Source of the DNA: Verrucomicrobiales bacterium
GTDB lineage: Bacteria > Verrucomicrobiota > Verrucomicrobiia > Verrucomicrobiales > DEV007
Direction: 5' to 3'
Assembly (NCBI GenBank): GCA_030730365.1
Contig: JANQVJ010000039.1
Span: 35,396-84,117, forward strand
DNA length: 48,722 nt
Part shown: in pieces, positions 35,168-42,808 of the stretch
Numbering within the stretch: position 1 is the first letter of the stretch
Layout of the letters: each line of letters begins with the position of its first letter
Position numbers and translations under genes: made by a program
Notes under the pieces: model-generated
The model's database searches: none
What the model was told of the DNA's origin: nothing
Seen by the model: the letters and a program-made list of their open reading frames with translations, nothing else

Positions 35168-36693
35168 TGATAGGTGGTGAATTTTTTCGGGTCAAAAGCC
35201 TCGCGCAACGCTTCGCCGACGAAGGTCACGAGGAGGAGGATTACGACCATGATCGCAAACATCGATATCGTGATCCAGCCGGCCGAGAGATGGTTGAGCC
35301 CGTCGTCAAAGAGGACGCCCCACTGGGCATAAGTCTCGGGCAGGCCGAATCCGACAAAGGCGAGTGCGGTGAGCGAGGTGATGATACCGACAACGCTGAA
35401 GGGAATGATGGTCACGAGGGTCGCCAGCACGTTCGGCACGAGGTAGCGCGTGATGATGCGGAAAGTCCCCGCTCCCTGGAGACGCGCCGCCGCGATGTAG
35501 TCACGCTCTTTTTCCTTATACGAGAGCGCCCGCATTGAATAGGTGAGACCGGTCCAGGAAAAGATGCAGATGACGCCGAGGAGGAGCGGCAGATTCATGT
35601 TTGCGACCCCGACGACGCCCACGACGATCATGACGATGTAGAGGAAGGGCAGGTTTTCAAGGATCTCAATAACCCGCTGAGAAAGAAGATCGAACCAGCC
35701 TCCCCAGAATCCCATAAGCGTGCCGATGAGGATCCCGACCCCATAAGTCAGGGTAAGATAAATCAACATCGCCTTGAGGTTGAGTTGCCATCCACCGAAC
35801 ATCTGCGCGAGCACGTCCCAGCCGCGGCTGTCGGTGCCGAGGAAGTGGCCGGCCTCCCACATCGGCGGGATCGCCGGGTAGACAACCACGATCCAGTCAC
35901 CGGTCTTTGCCGCCGTAAAATCTTCAAGTGCCATCTCGCCGGTGAGTTCCTCGCGCTGCTTTTCCCCGGCGCGGTAGGAGGCACGCAAGACGAGCCCGCC
36001 CTCGGGCGTGTAGCCGAGCCATTCGCCGTCGGGCAGACCCCGCCGGATGCGGGCGTCGGTGTGCTTGATCCGGTTCTTACCCTCGTCCTCGTAATAGCGG
36101 ATCGCCCGACCGGAGTAAGCCCGCTCTTCGCCGGGGCGGTAGAGCAGTTCGTCGCGCGTCTCCAGAGTGACGGTCTGCTGGTCGTCCGAATCGAGGACCG
36201 GAGCCCACGGCACCGGCGGCATCACGACAAATCCATCGAGTTCGCCTGCGGCCATGCGCTCTTTGAGGAGGCGATAGTTCGTTTCGGATTCGCCTTCGCC
36301 GTAGAAAGTTTTTTCCGCGTAGCGCTGTTTTACAAATGCAGGGAAATACCAGCTCTCTCCGTGTTTAACGACGAGGGCGCGTTTTCCCACGAGGGCCTGG
36401 TCGAGGAGGGCGACAAAGACGAGGCCGGCGAGGATGAGCAGCGAGATCCAACCTCGTCTGATGCTGCGGAAGCGGCGGAAACGCTGGAGCGTCACCGGAT
36501 TCCATTTCACCGCAGCCGGGAGAAAAGTCAGACCGAAGAGGCCTGCGACGATGAGGAGGAGGGAACTGGCCCATCCGAAGCCCTTGCCCAGCGAGAAAAA
36601 CCACGCGATCGAGGGCAGATCGAGTCCCAACGATTCGCCGATGAGGGCGAGCGATCCGATGAGGAGGGCGATGATCGAAAGGCGTCGTATCAT
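35164..36693 (-). CDS. Peptide ABC permease, YejE-like, with expanded loop
   Basis: A 509-residue permease. The region around residues 72-120 (RRGWISLLILAG ... VVKHGESWYFPAF) resembles E. coli YejE closely, and LGTDSRGWDVLAQ (285-297) begins the conserved transport core; the end, GEALREAFDPKKF, is the YejE tail. E. coli YejE has 341 residues. The extra length comes from two N-terminal membrane segments (about 5-25 and 40-60) and a roughly 110-residue extension of the first periplasmic loop. Inside that loop, residues about 215-245 read GLPDGEWLGYTPEGGLVLRA, resembling a MORN/YwqK-type repeat. 4-base overlaps at both ends. Confidence 0.88.
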   Translation of the reverse strand: MIRRLSIIALLIGSLALIGESLGLDLPSIAWFFSLGKGFGWASSLLLIVAGLFGLTFLPAAVKWNPVTLQRFRRFRSIRRGWISLLILAGLVFVALLDQALVGKRALVVKHGESWYFPAFVKQRYAEKTFYGEGESETNYRLLKERMAAGELDGFVVMPPVPWAPVLDSDDQQTVTLETRDELLYRPGEERAYSGRAIRYYEDEGKNRIKHTDARIRRGLPDGEWLGYTPEGGLVLRASYRAGEKQREELTGEMALEDFTAAKTGDWIVVVYPAIPPMWEAGHFLGTDSRGWDVLAQMFGGWQLNLKAMLIYLTLTYGVGILIGTLMGFWGGWFDLLSQRVIEILENLPFLYIVMIVVGVVGVANMNLPLLLGVICIFSWTGLTYSMRALSYKEKERDYIAAARLQGAGTFRIITRYLVPNVLATLVTIIPFSVVGIITSLTALAFVGFGLPETYAQWGVLFDDGLNHLSAGWITISMFAIMVVILLLVTFVGEALREAFDPKKFTTYQ

Positions 36694-37979
36694 TCGAAAC
36701 GGATGCGCGGGTCGAGGCGGGCGGTGATGAGGTCGGAGAGCACGTTCCCCAGCATGAGGAGGAGTCCGCCTATCGTGACGGTGCCCATGATGATGGCCGA
36801 GTCGCGTTCGAGGAGCGCGTTGAAACCCATCAGTCCGAACCCGTCGATGTCAAAAATGCGCTCGATGAGGAAGCTGCCTCCGACGACGAGCGTGAGCGCC
36901 TGTCCCATCGTCGCGGCGGCGGGGATAAAGGCGTTGCGCAGGGCATGGCCGAAGACGGCGCGCTTGAAGTCGAGTCCCTTGGCCACGGCGGTCCGCACGT
37001 AGTCCGAGGCGAGCTGGTCCATGAGATTATTTTTTACCAGCATCGTCAGGCTCGCGAAGCTGCCGACCATGTAGCAGATCAGGGGGAGCGCGGCGTGGTG
37101 AGCGAGATCTTTCATCTTTCCCCAGAGACCCAGATCCGCAAAATCCGGACTGACAAATCCCTCGAGCGGGAACCAGCTCAGTCGCGCCGCAAAGACGACG
37201 ACGAGGAAGACACCGAGGACAAATCCGGGGATGGCGTAGCCGACAAAGATGATGACCGAGGTGATGTTGTCGATCGCGGTGCGGTGCTTAATCGCCTTCA
37301 GCACCCCGAGCGGGATGCAGATCAGGTAGGTCAAAACAAGCGACGTCACACCGAAAAAGATCGAGATGGGAAAGCGCCGTTTCATCATGTCCCAGACGGG
37401 TTCCGAATAGCGAGTCGAGTCGCCGAGATTACCCTGGAGGATGCCGCTGAACTTCGGTTGGAAGAGGATCGCCATGTGGGGCAAGGGAGCATCGAGCTCC
37501 TGTCCGGGATTGCGCTTTTGCCAGCGGCGGAGCTGTTCCTCCGGAGTGACGATGCGGGCTTTCCACCCGCTCGCGTCGATGCTTTCGGCGGCGACGATCC
37601 CGGCCTCGTCGGAGTCAGTGCGGCGAACCGTGACGACACTGGCGGTTCCGGGGATTTTCACCGAAGTCTCCGCCGAATCGGACGGAAACTCGGCCCGCGA
37701 GCGATTAATTTCCCTTGGTACTACACCGAGCCAGGCCAGATAGGCGAGGTGAAAAGGTTTGTCGTGGCCGAACTGCTCTTCCAGCTTTAGGATCTGCCCC
37801 GGAGTCAGTCCCGAGGACTGCATGTTGGAGGAACGGCCTCCCTCTTTCATTCTCGCCTCCATCAGCGCCATCTCGAGCCGCCCGCCGGGGGTGAACTGGA
37901 TCAGGGCAAAAACCGCCAGCGTCATCCCGATCAGGGTCGGCGGGATGAAAAGTAACCGGCGGATAAAATAAGCGGCCAT
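36690..37979 (-). CDS. Peptide ABC permease, YejB-like, with expanded loop
   Basis: The first gene of the transporter operon. In 429 residues it starts AAYFIRRLLFIPPTLIGM like YejB and ends DPRIRFE. Coupling and helix segments such as GYAIPGFVLGVFLVVVFAA and SLTMLVKNNLMDQ match. Between the first helix and GILQGNLGDS (about 178-187) is an extra segment of roughly 95 residues (about 84-178) that E. coli YejB (364 residues) does not have; it must lie in the periplasm. ATG 37979 is chosen over an upstream in-frame start. The 132-bp divergent gap toward the small protein gene should hold the promoter. Confidence 0.88.
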   Translation of the reverse strand: MAAYFIRRLLFIPPTLIGMTLAVFALIQFTPGGRLEMALMEARMKEGGRSSNMQSSGLTPGQILKLEEQFGHDKPFHLAYLAWLGVVPREINRSRAEFPSDSAETSVKIPGTASVVTVRRTDSDEAGIVAAESIDASGWKARIVTPEEQLRRWQKRNPGQELDAPLPHMAILFQPKFSGILQGNLGDSTRYSEPVWDMMKRRFPISIFFGVTSLVLTYLICIPLGVLKAIKHRTAIDNITSVIIFVGYAIPGFVLGVFLVVVFAARLSWFPLEGFVSPDFADLGLWGKMKDLAHHAALPLICYMVGSFASLTMLVKNNLMDQLASDYVRTAVAKGLDFKRAVFGHALRNAFIPAAATMGQALTLVVGGSFLIERIFDIDGFGLMGFNALLERDSAIIMGTVTIGGLLLMLGNVLSDLITARLDPRIRFE

Positions 37980-38111
37980 TTGGGAAAACGGAAAATCGAC
38001 ACAATCCACGATAGGGACGAGGCGCACAAGTCCTTGTGTGCGTTTTCTGCCGGTCTCGTTTCAAAAACCACTCTTGCCCGAATTACTTAACTCATCTAAC
38101 CTTTTTCCCCA

Positions 38112-38402
38112 ATGACCCAGGAATCCTTTCTCGAGTCGATTTCGAATGAGAGCGACCCCCCGTCAGGCCTGTCACCCGAGCTCGAGGCGCTCTGGCTGAC
38201 GAAGGCGGGCCGGTGGGACGAGGCCCACGACATTGCCCAGGAGATCCCTTCGAAGACGGGATCGTGGATTCATGGACTGCTTCACGCGATCGAGGGCGAT
38301 TTCGGGAACTCGGGTTACTGGTTCCAGCGCGCCGGACGTCCTGCGATCAAAAAGTCGGAGATTGATGCCGAATGGGAAGAAATCGTGCGCGCCAGTCTGT
38401 AG
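38112..38402 (+). CDS. Small conserved-looking hypothetical protein
   Basis: A 96-residue soluble acidic protein without signal or membrane segment. The core, LWLTKAGRWDEAHDIAQEI then SWIHGLLHAIEGDFGNSGYWFQRAG, looks like a single helical hairpin pair resembling one or two TPR-like units. I recall similar short proteins, ending in Y/W-W-x-R-A-G, as scattered single genes in several phyla, without known function. Located 64 bp upstream of the pseudokinase gene on the same strand; co-transcription is plausible. Confidence 0.75.
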   Translation: MTQESFLESISNESDPPSGLSPELEALWLTKAGRWDEAHDIAQEIPSKTGSWIHGLLHAIEGDFGNSGYWFQRAGRPAIKKSEIDAEWEEIVRASL

Positions 38403-38466
38403 CAACTGGTGATTGCCGCCGGATTCACTTAAGAAAAAACGTTTGTGCCCGTATAAGACTCATCAA

Positions 38467-41187
38467 ATGCGGTTTCCAGAAATAGCCGGCTACCACTACG
38501 AAGACCTCCTCGGGGAAGACCCCTTCGGGTGGACCTTTGTGGCTGTCCATGAGGGCGGGAAACGCCGCGTCATCAAGGTTTTCAAGGCTCAGGCGACTTC
38601 CGATCGCTTTCTCCAGCCGTATTTCAAGGCCTTTTGCAACAGCGCCTCGCCGCTCGCGGGCGTCTCCCCGATCTACGATTATGTGCTGCAGGGGACTGAT
38701 ACTCTCACCGCCTGTGTCCTCCCTTTTTACGGATGGAAAAGCCGCGAGAGTGAGCAGTGGCAGGTCAGCTCGCTCAAGCGGCTCATGTCCCTGCTCTCGC
38801 GGGAGCAGGCTCTTGAGATCGTGCGGAATCTGGCCTTGCAACTTGCCGAGATTCATGAAGCCGGTTTGTTCCACGGGGGGCTGAGGCCGTCGGGTATTTT
38901 CCTGACTGGAGATTCGAAGGGCGGGCAAAAACTCCGTATTGCCAATTTTGGAGAGATTTTTATGGGCGGGATCCAGCGTCTCGAGGCCGGTGACCTGCTC
39001 TTTTACGCCAGTCCCGAGCAGATCGCCTCGGGTGACTTCACGAGTGATCGTGGAAAAAGCTGGGATGTCTATGCCTTCGGCGTCATTGCCTTCCAACTCC
39101 TCACCGGGCACCTTCCGCGGCTCGATCAGTTGCGGCAGCAGTGCGAGGGGCACCCCGAATGGCTCAATTCCGCCCCGGCGATTGCCTTTGGCGAGTTAAG
39201 CGCCGTCACCGAACATTTCCTCAATCAGCTCGAGGTCGAAAAATCAGTCGAGTGGCCCGATGAGGCTCGCGATGACGGTGAGCAGGAATTGCGCCGCATC
39301 ATCGGAAATTGCCTGCGTTTCGATCCCCTTAATCGTCCTGCCACCATGGCGGAAGTGACCTGGATGATAGCAGGGGACCTGGCAGTTGCAGCTGACCTTG
39401 CCGAGGAGTCACCGGTCGGCGAATCGGGCAGTGATGTCGCATCCGGGCCGGTCAGGGGAGGGGATTTTGACGATGCCGGATTCGAGGATTTTCCCTCTAA
39501 AAAAATCATTCCCCTGCAGCAGTTCATCGCCACGCTGACCGAGAAGCCGGTAGCCCGATGGCAGACGATCGCGATAGCGGCGATGGTTGCGGTTCTGGTG
39601 TTGACGTGTTTTTCCCTCCTCAGCGTGATGAAGGTGAAGACTCTCGAGGCCCGCCAGGCCGAGGAAGTTGCCGAGCTCGCCGCCGAGCTCCAGGCGAATG
39701 TCAACAAGGCAGCGACCGCTTACATTAGGCAGAATAAATCGCTTCAGAAGAATTCCGAGCAGCTCAAATCCGAGCTCAACGAGGCTGAGGACTCCAAAAG
39801 TCGCCTCCTTGGTGAAGCAAAGCTCGCCCGGCAAATAGTACGACAGACCCAGGAAAACGGAGATCAGTTCTTCCGTCTCGTCCTCGAAAATCGCGATTCC
39901 GACATCGAAGAATTCCGGACCGGCCGGGCTCAGGCCCTCACCGAGGGACGAAAGCACTACGAGCGCCTTGTCGAAGCCTATGGCGATGCGCCGGACTTCA
40001 TTGTCTCCACGGCGAACGCTCTCTTCTATCTGGGCCGTATCTATAAGGAGATGGGCGAGTTCGGCAAGGCTCTCGCGGCCTTCGGCGAAGCAGAGCGGCG
40101 CTACGCGGCCCTGCTCGAGGATTCCACTACTGCCAATCCGGAATTCGTGAAGAACATCGCCATTTCGAAAAGTGCTCTCGGTCAGCTGGCGATCGCCTCG
40201 GGGCAGTATTCCGTGGCGCGGCATTATTTCACCGAATCCTCGCGTTTCTGGACCGAGGCTCGCGCCCTCTCGCCCGACGATGCGCTCACGTCGGCGCTGA
40301 ACATCCACGGCAACTCCCTCGACATCGTCGAATGTGAGTTCGCGATGGATCGTCCCGACGCAGCTCTCGATGCCGCTCTTTCCATCGGGGTGCAGCTCAC
40401 CGAATTGCAAAAATCGAATCCGCAGGATCACCGCATCATCGGCGCAATCGCCCGCTCTTTCAGCCTCAGCGGACGTGTCCTCGAAGCACGGCAGGATGTC
40501 GAAACCGCGCGCAAAGCCTACCAGCAGTCGAGCGACCTCTATGGGCGCGCCGTGAAACTCGATGCCGCCGTCGATGCCTATCAACTGGGCCTGGGCAACA
40601 GTCTCGCCCGTCTCGGCCTGCTCTCAAACGACTTCGAAAAGCTCGAGAGTGCGGCCGATGTCCTCGGAGCCGTCATCGCCGCCAATCGCTACGAATCGAC
40701 CTTCCTTAAAACCCTCGCCGACATTTACGGGGCTCTCTCGCGGAATCAGCGCGACGGCGGAAAGCTCAAGAATGCCATCATCCTCGAAGAAAAGGCCATT
40801 GCCATCCTGAAGCCTATCATCGACGGCAACAGCGCGATCGCTCCCGATGTCCATTTTTCCTATTCCCAGCGTCTCGCCCATCTTGCCGAATTGCTCGGCG
40901 ATACCGGGAAATTCGACGAGTCGAGACTTCCCCTGAAGGAAGCGATCGTTGTTCTTGAAAAGCTCTCCGGTTCCGCTACAAAGGTCGCCGAGTATCAGCG
41001 CTCGCTCGCCCGGGCCAGGGGTATGGTCGGGTTTGCCTGCGTCAAGGCGGGGGACAATACCGAGGCCAAAAAATATCTCGAACTCGCCCGCACCGAGTGG
41101 CAGAACTTCATCGTCGCCAATCCCGAGGACACCGATGCCGCCCAGGCCGTGAAGTGGACTTCCGAGCAGCTCATGCGACTACCGTGA
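38467..41187 (+). CDS. Membrane-spanning pseudokinase with TPR-like repeats
   Basis: A 906-residue protein. Residues about 8-302 form a Ser/Thr kinase-like domain with the VAIK lysine present (VIK, Lys37), but the catalytic loop HRDLKPSN has become HGGLRPSG (His136, catalytic Asp replaced by Gly138), and DFG is NFG (160-162); it is therefore probably inactive. Helix F-like WDVYAFGVIAFQLLTG is intact. A transmembrane helix spans about 365-389, followed by a coiled coil (about 390-470) and then TPR-like helical repeats to the end, presumably outside. This resembles bacterial eukaryote-like kinase receptors. ATG 38467 is chosen over a TTG at 38413. Confidence 0.85.
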   Translation: MRFPEIAGYHYEDLLGEDPFGWTFVAVHEGGKRRVIKVFKAQATSDRFLQPYFKAFCNSASPLAGVSPIYDYVLQGTDTLTACVLPFYGWKSRESEQWQVSSLKRLMSLLSREQALEIVRNLALQLAEIHEAGLFHGGLRPSGIFLTGDSKGGQKLRIANFGEIFMGGIQRLEAGDLLFYASPEQIASGDFTSDRGKSWDVYAFGVIAFQLLTGHLPRLDQLRQQCEGHPEWLNSAPAIAFGELSAVTEHFLNQLEVEKSVEWPDEARDDGEQELRRIIGNCLRFDPLNRPATMAEVTWMIAGDLAVAADLAEESPVGESGSDVASGPVRGGDFDDAGFEDFPSKKIIPLQQFIATLTEKPVARWQTIAIAAMVAVLVLTCFSLLSVMKVKTLEARQAEEVAELAAELQANVNKAATAYIRQNKSLQKNSEQLKSELNEAEDSKSRLLGEAKLARQIVRQTQENGDQFFRLVLENRDSDIEEFRTGRAQALTEGRKHYERLVEAYGDAPDFIVSTANALFYLGRIYKEMGEFGKALAAFGEAERRYAALLEDSTTANPEFVKNIAISKSALGQLAIASGQYSVARHYFTESSRFWTEARALSPDDALTSALNIHGNSLDIVECEFAMDRPDAALDAALSIGVQLTELQKSNPQDHRIIGAIARSFSLSGRVLEARQDVETARKAYQQSSDLYGRAVKLDAAVDAYQLGLGNSLARLGLLSNDFEKLESAADVLGAVIAANRYESTFLKTLADIYGALSRNQRDGGKLKNAIILEEKAIAILKPIIDGNSAIAPDVHFSYSQRLAHLAELLGDTGKFDESRLPLKEAIVVLEKLSGSATKVAEYQRSLARARGMVGFACVKAGDNTEAKKYLELARTEWQNFIVANPEDTDAAQAVKWTSEQLMRLP

Positions 41188-41238
41188 TCGGCGTTTCCCG
41201 CGTTGACTTATTCTCCGGGAGCGCTTCTTTGGCCCCGC

Positions 41239-42015
41239 ATGATAGACAGGATCAATATTGAGGAGATCAACCGCATCGCGAGAGAGGCCGGTAGTGTTGT
41301 GCTCGAAGTCTACGGGACCGAGTTCTCCGTCGATGTAAAAGAGGACAAGTCACCTCTCACCGAAGCCGATCGGCGCGCCAATGCGGTCATTGTGGCCGGG
41401 CTCGAGCGTCTCTATCCCGAGATTCCTGTCATTTCCGAAGAGACCCGCACCGTCGCCTATGACGAACGGAAAGACTGGGACTACTTCTGGCTCGTCGATC
41501 CCCTCGACGGAACCAAAGAGTTCATCAAGCGAAACGGCGAATTCACCGTCAACATAGCCCTCGTGAGGGGCCAGACGCCCGTGCTCGGTGTCGTCTACCA
41601 GCCTGTCGGCGACCATCTTTATTATGCCTCCGAAGGGCAGGGGGCGTGGAAGTCGTCCAACGGCGAGGCACCTCGGCGCCTCTTCGGCGGGCCACATTAT
41701 TTAACCAAAGACGCTGTCACCGTCGTCGCGAGTCGCTCCCATCTCACCGACGAAGTACGGACTTTTATCTCCGATCTCGAAGCGCAGGGCAAGACCGTCA
41801 AGTTCATCTCGGCGGGCAGTTCTCTGAAGCTCTGCCTCGTCGCTGAAGGGGCTGCCGATGTCTATCCGCGCCTCGGGCCCACGATGGAGTGGGACACCGG
41901 AGCCGCCCACGCCGTCGCCCTCGAGGCCGGACACCGCGTCGTCGAGCACAGCAGCGGGGAGCCGCTTCTTTACAACAAGGAAAACCTCCTCAATCCCTCT
42001 TTCATCGTGGAATAA
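41239..42015 (+). CDS. cysQ: 3'(2'),5'-bisphosphate nucleotidase CysQ
   Basis: A 258-residue Mg-dependent phosphatase that converts PAP (3'-phosphoadenosine 5'-phosphate), a by-product of sulfate assimilation, to AMP. Metal-binding motifs are visible: ISEE (about residue 75), the signature DPLDGTKEF, and EWDTGAAHAV near the C-terminus. CysQ-specific features include the GTKEFIKRNGEFTVNIALV stretch. Inositol monophosphatase is the main alternative, but the length and signature favour CysQ. The gap to the pseudokinase is 51 bp. Confidence 0.88.
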   Translation: MIDRINIEEINRIAREAGSVVLEVYGTEFSVDVKEDKSPLTEADRRANAVIVAGLERLYPEIPVISEETRTVAYDERKDWDYFWLVDPLDGTKEFIKRNGEFTVNIALVRGQTPVLGVVYQPVGDHLYYASEGQGAWKSSNGEAPRRLFGGPHYLTKDAVTVVASRSHLTDEVRTFISDLEAQGKTVKFISAGSSLKLCLVAEGAADVYPRLGPTMEWDTGAAHAVALEAGHRVVEHSSGEPLLYNKENLLNPSFIVE

Positions 42016-42091
42016 AAAAGCAGGTCCCGGTGAGGGGCGTGCTTTTAGCGAAGGGCTTGGTCAGCCCCCTTGCAGAGGACGAGGCGACCGC

Positions 42092-42694
42092 TTACCAGGT
42101 CTTCACGTTGTCGTTTTCCGTGCTCTCGTCGAGGTCCTTGCCCGCGCTCCAGACGAGGACGGACTCGGGGAGAAACTGGGAGTCGCTCGTGTCCCACATG
42201 GGTTTTTCCGTGCGGTTGTTGTAGTCGAGATCCATCCGCACGTAGTAGTAGTCACCGTAGGGATCCCAGAGCTCGCCGCCGCCGTCTTCCTCGAGTTTGA
42301 TCCCCTTCCGGAATTTCCCGTCACCCATGGGCTTGGCTGCCTTGTCGGTGTAAAAGGCGATGCGGCGGGGGTTCAGTCCTCCGGTCTCAGCCTGGCTGTC
42401 AGCCCCGAGGAGGATGTCCATGAGGTCGCTGTCTGTCCAGATCTCGGTCGTTTCTTCGGCATCACCATCCACGGGATATTTGCGGTATTCGGTAAAGTAG
42501 GCTGAAATCGCGTTTTTGACGTTATAAGCAGTGCTCTCGGCGTGCGTGCGCTCTGCCTTGCGCAAGGCACCGGTGGTGGCAGGGAACATCAGCCCGGCGA
42601 GAATACCGATGATGGCGATGACAACGAGCAGCTCGAGGAGGGTAAAGCCTTTGTGATGGGAGTTTGAGGATGATTTTCTCATGATTCGGGGCAT
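42092..42694 (-). CDS. Prepilin-like protein (GspG-like N-terminus)
   Basis: A 200-residue protein. After a basic leader, GFTLLELLVVIAIIGILAG is a canonical class III signal with cleavage after Gly and Glu at +5. The rest (EEDGGGELWDPYGDYYYVRMD) contains the DPYGDYY-type turn seen in type II secretion pseudopilins such as GspG. Starts at ATG 42694 or 42682; no Shine-Dalgarno upstream. Lies alone on the minus strand between cysQ and rnr, about 2.5 kb from the gspF-gspJ cluster. Confidence 0.85.
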   Translation of the reverse strand: MPRIMRKSSSNSHHKGFTLLELLVVIAIIGILAGLMFPATTGALRKAERTHAESTAYNVKNAISAYFTEYRKYPVDGDAEETTEIWTDSDLMDILLGADSQAETGGLNPRRIAFYTDKAAKPMGDGKFRKGIKLEEDGGGELWDPYGDYYYVRMDLDYNNRTEKPMWDTSDSQFLPESVLVWSAGKDLDESTENDNVKTW

Positions 42695-42808
42695 GTTTAA
42701 CGGGTGGATCACTGGGTGACGAGTATTTTCTTCTCTGACTCGCTCATTTTCCTTGCGAATACAATGTAAACACATCCACCCTCTCGAAGTCCATCTTTTT
42801 CGTCATTT

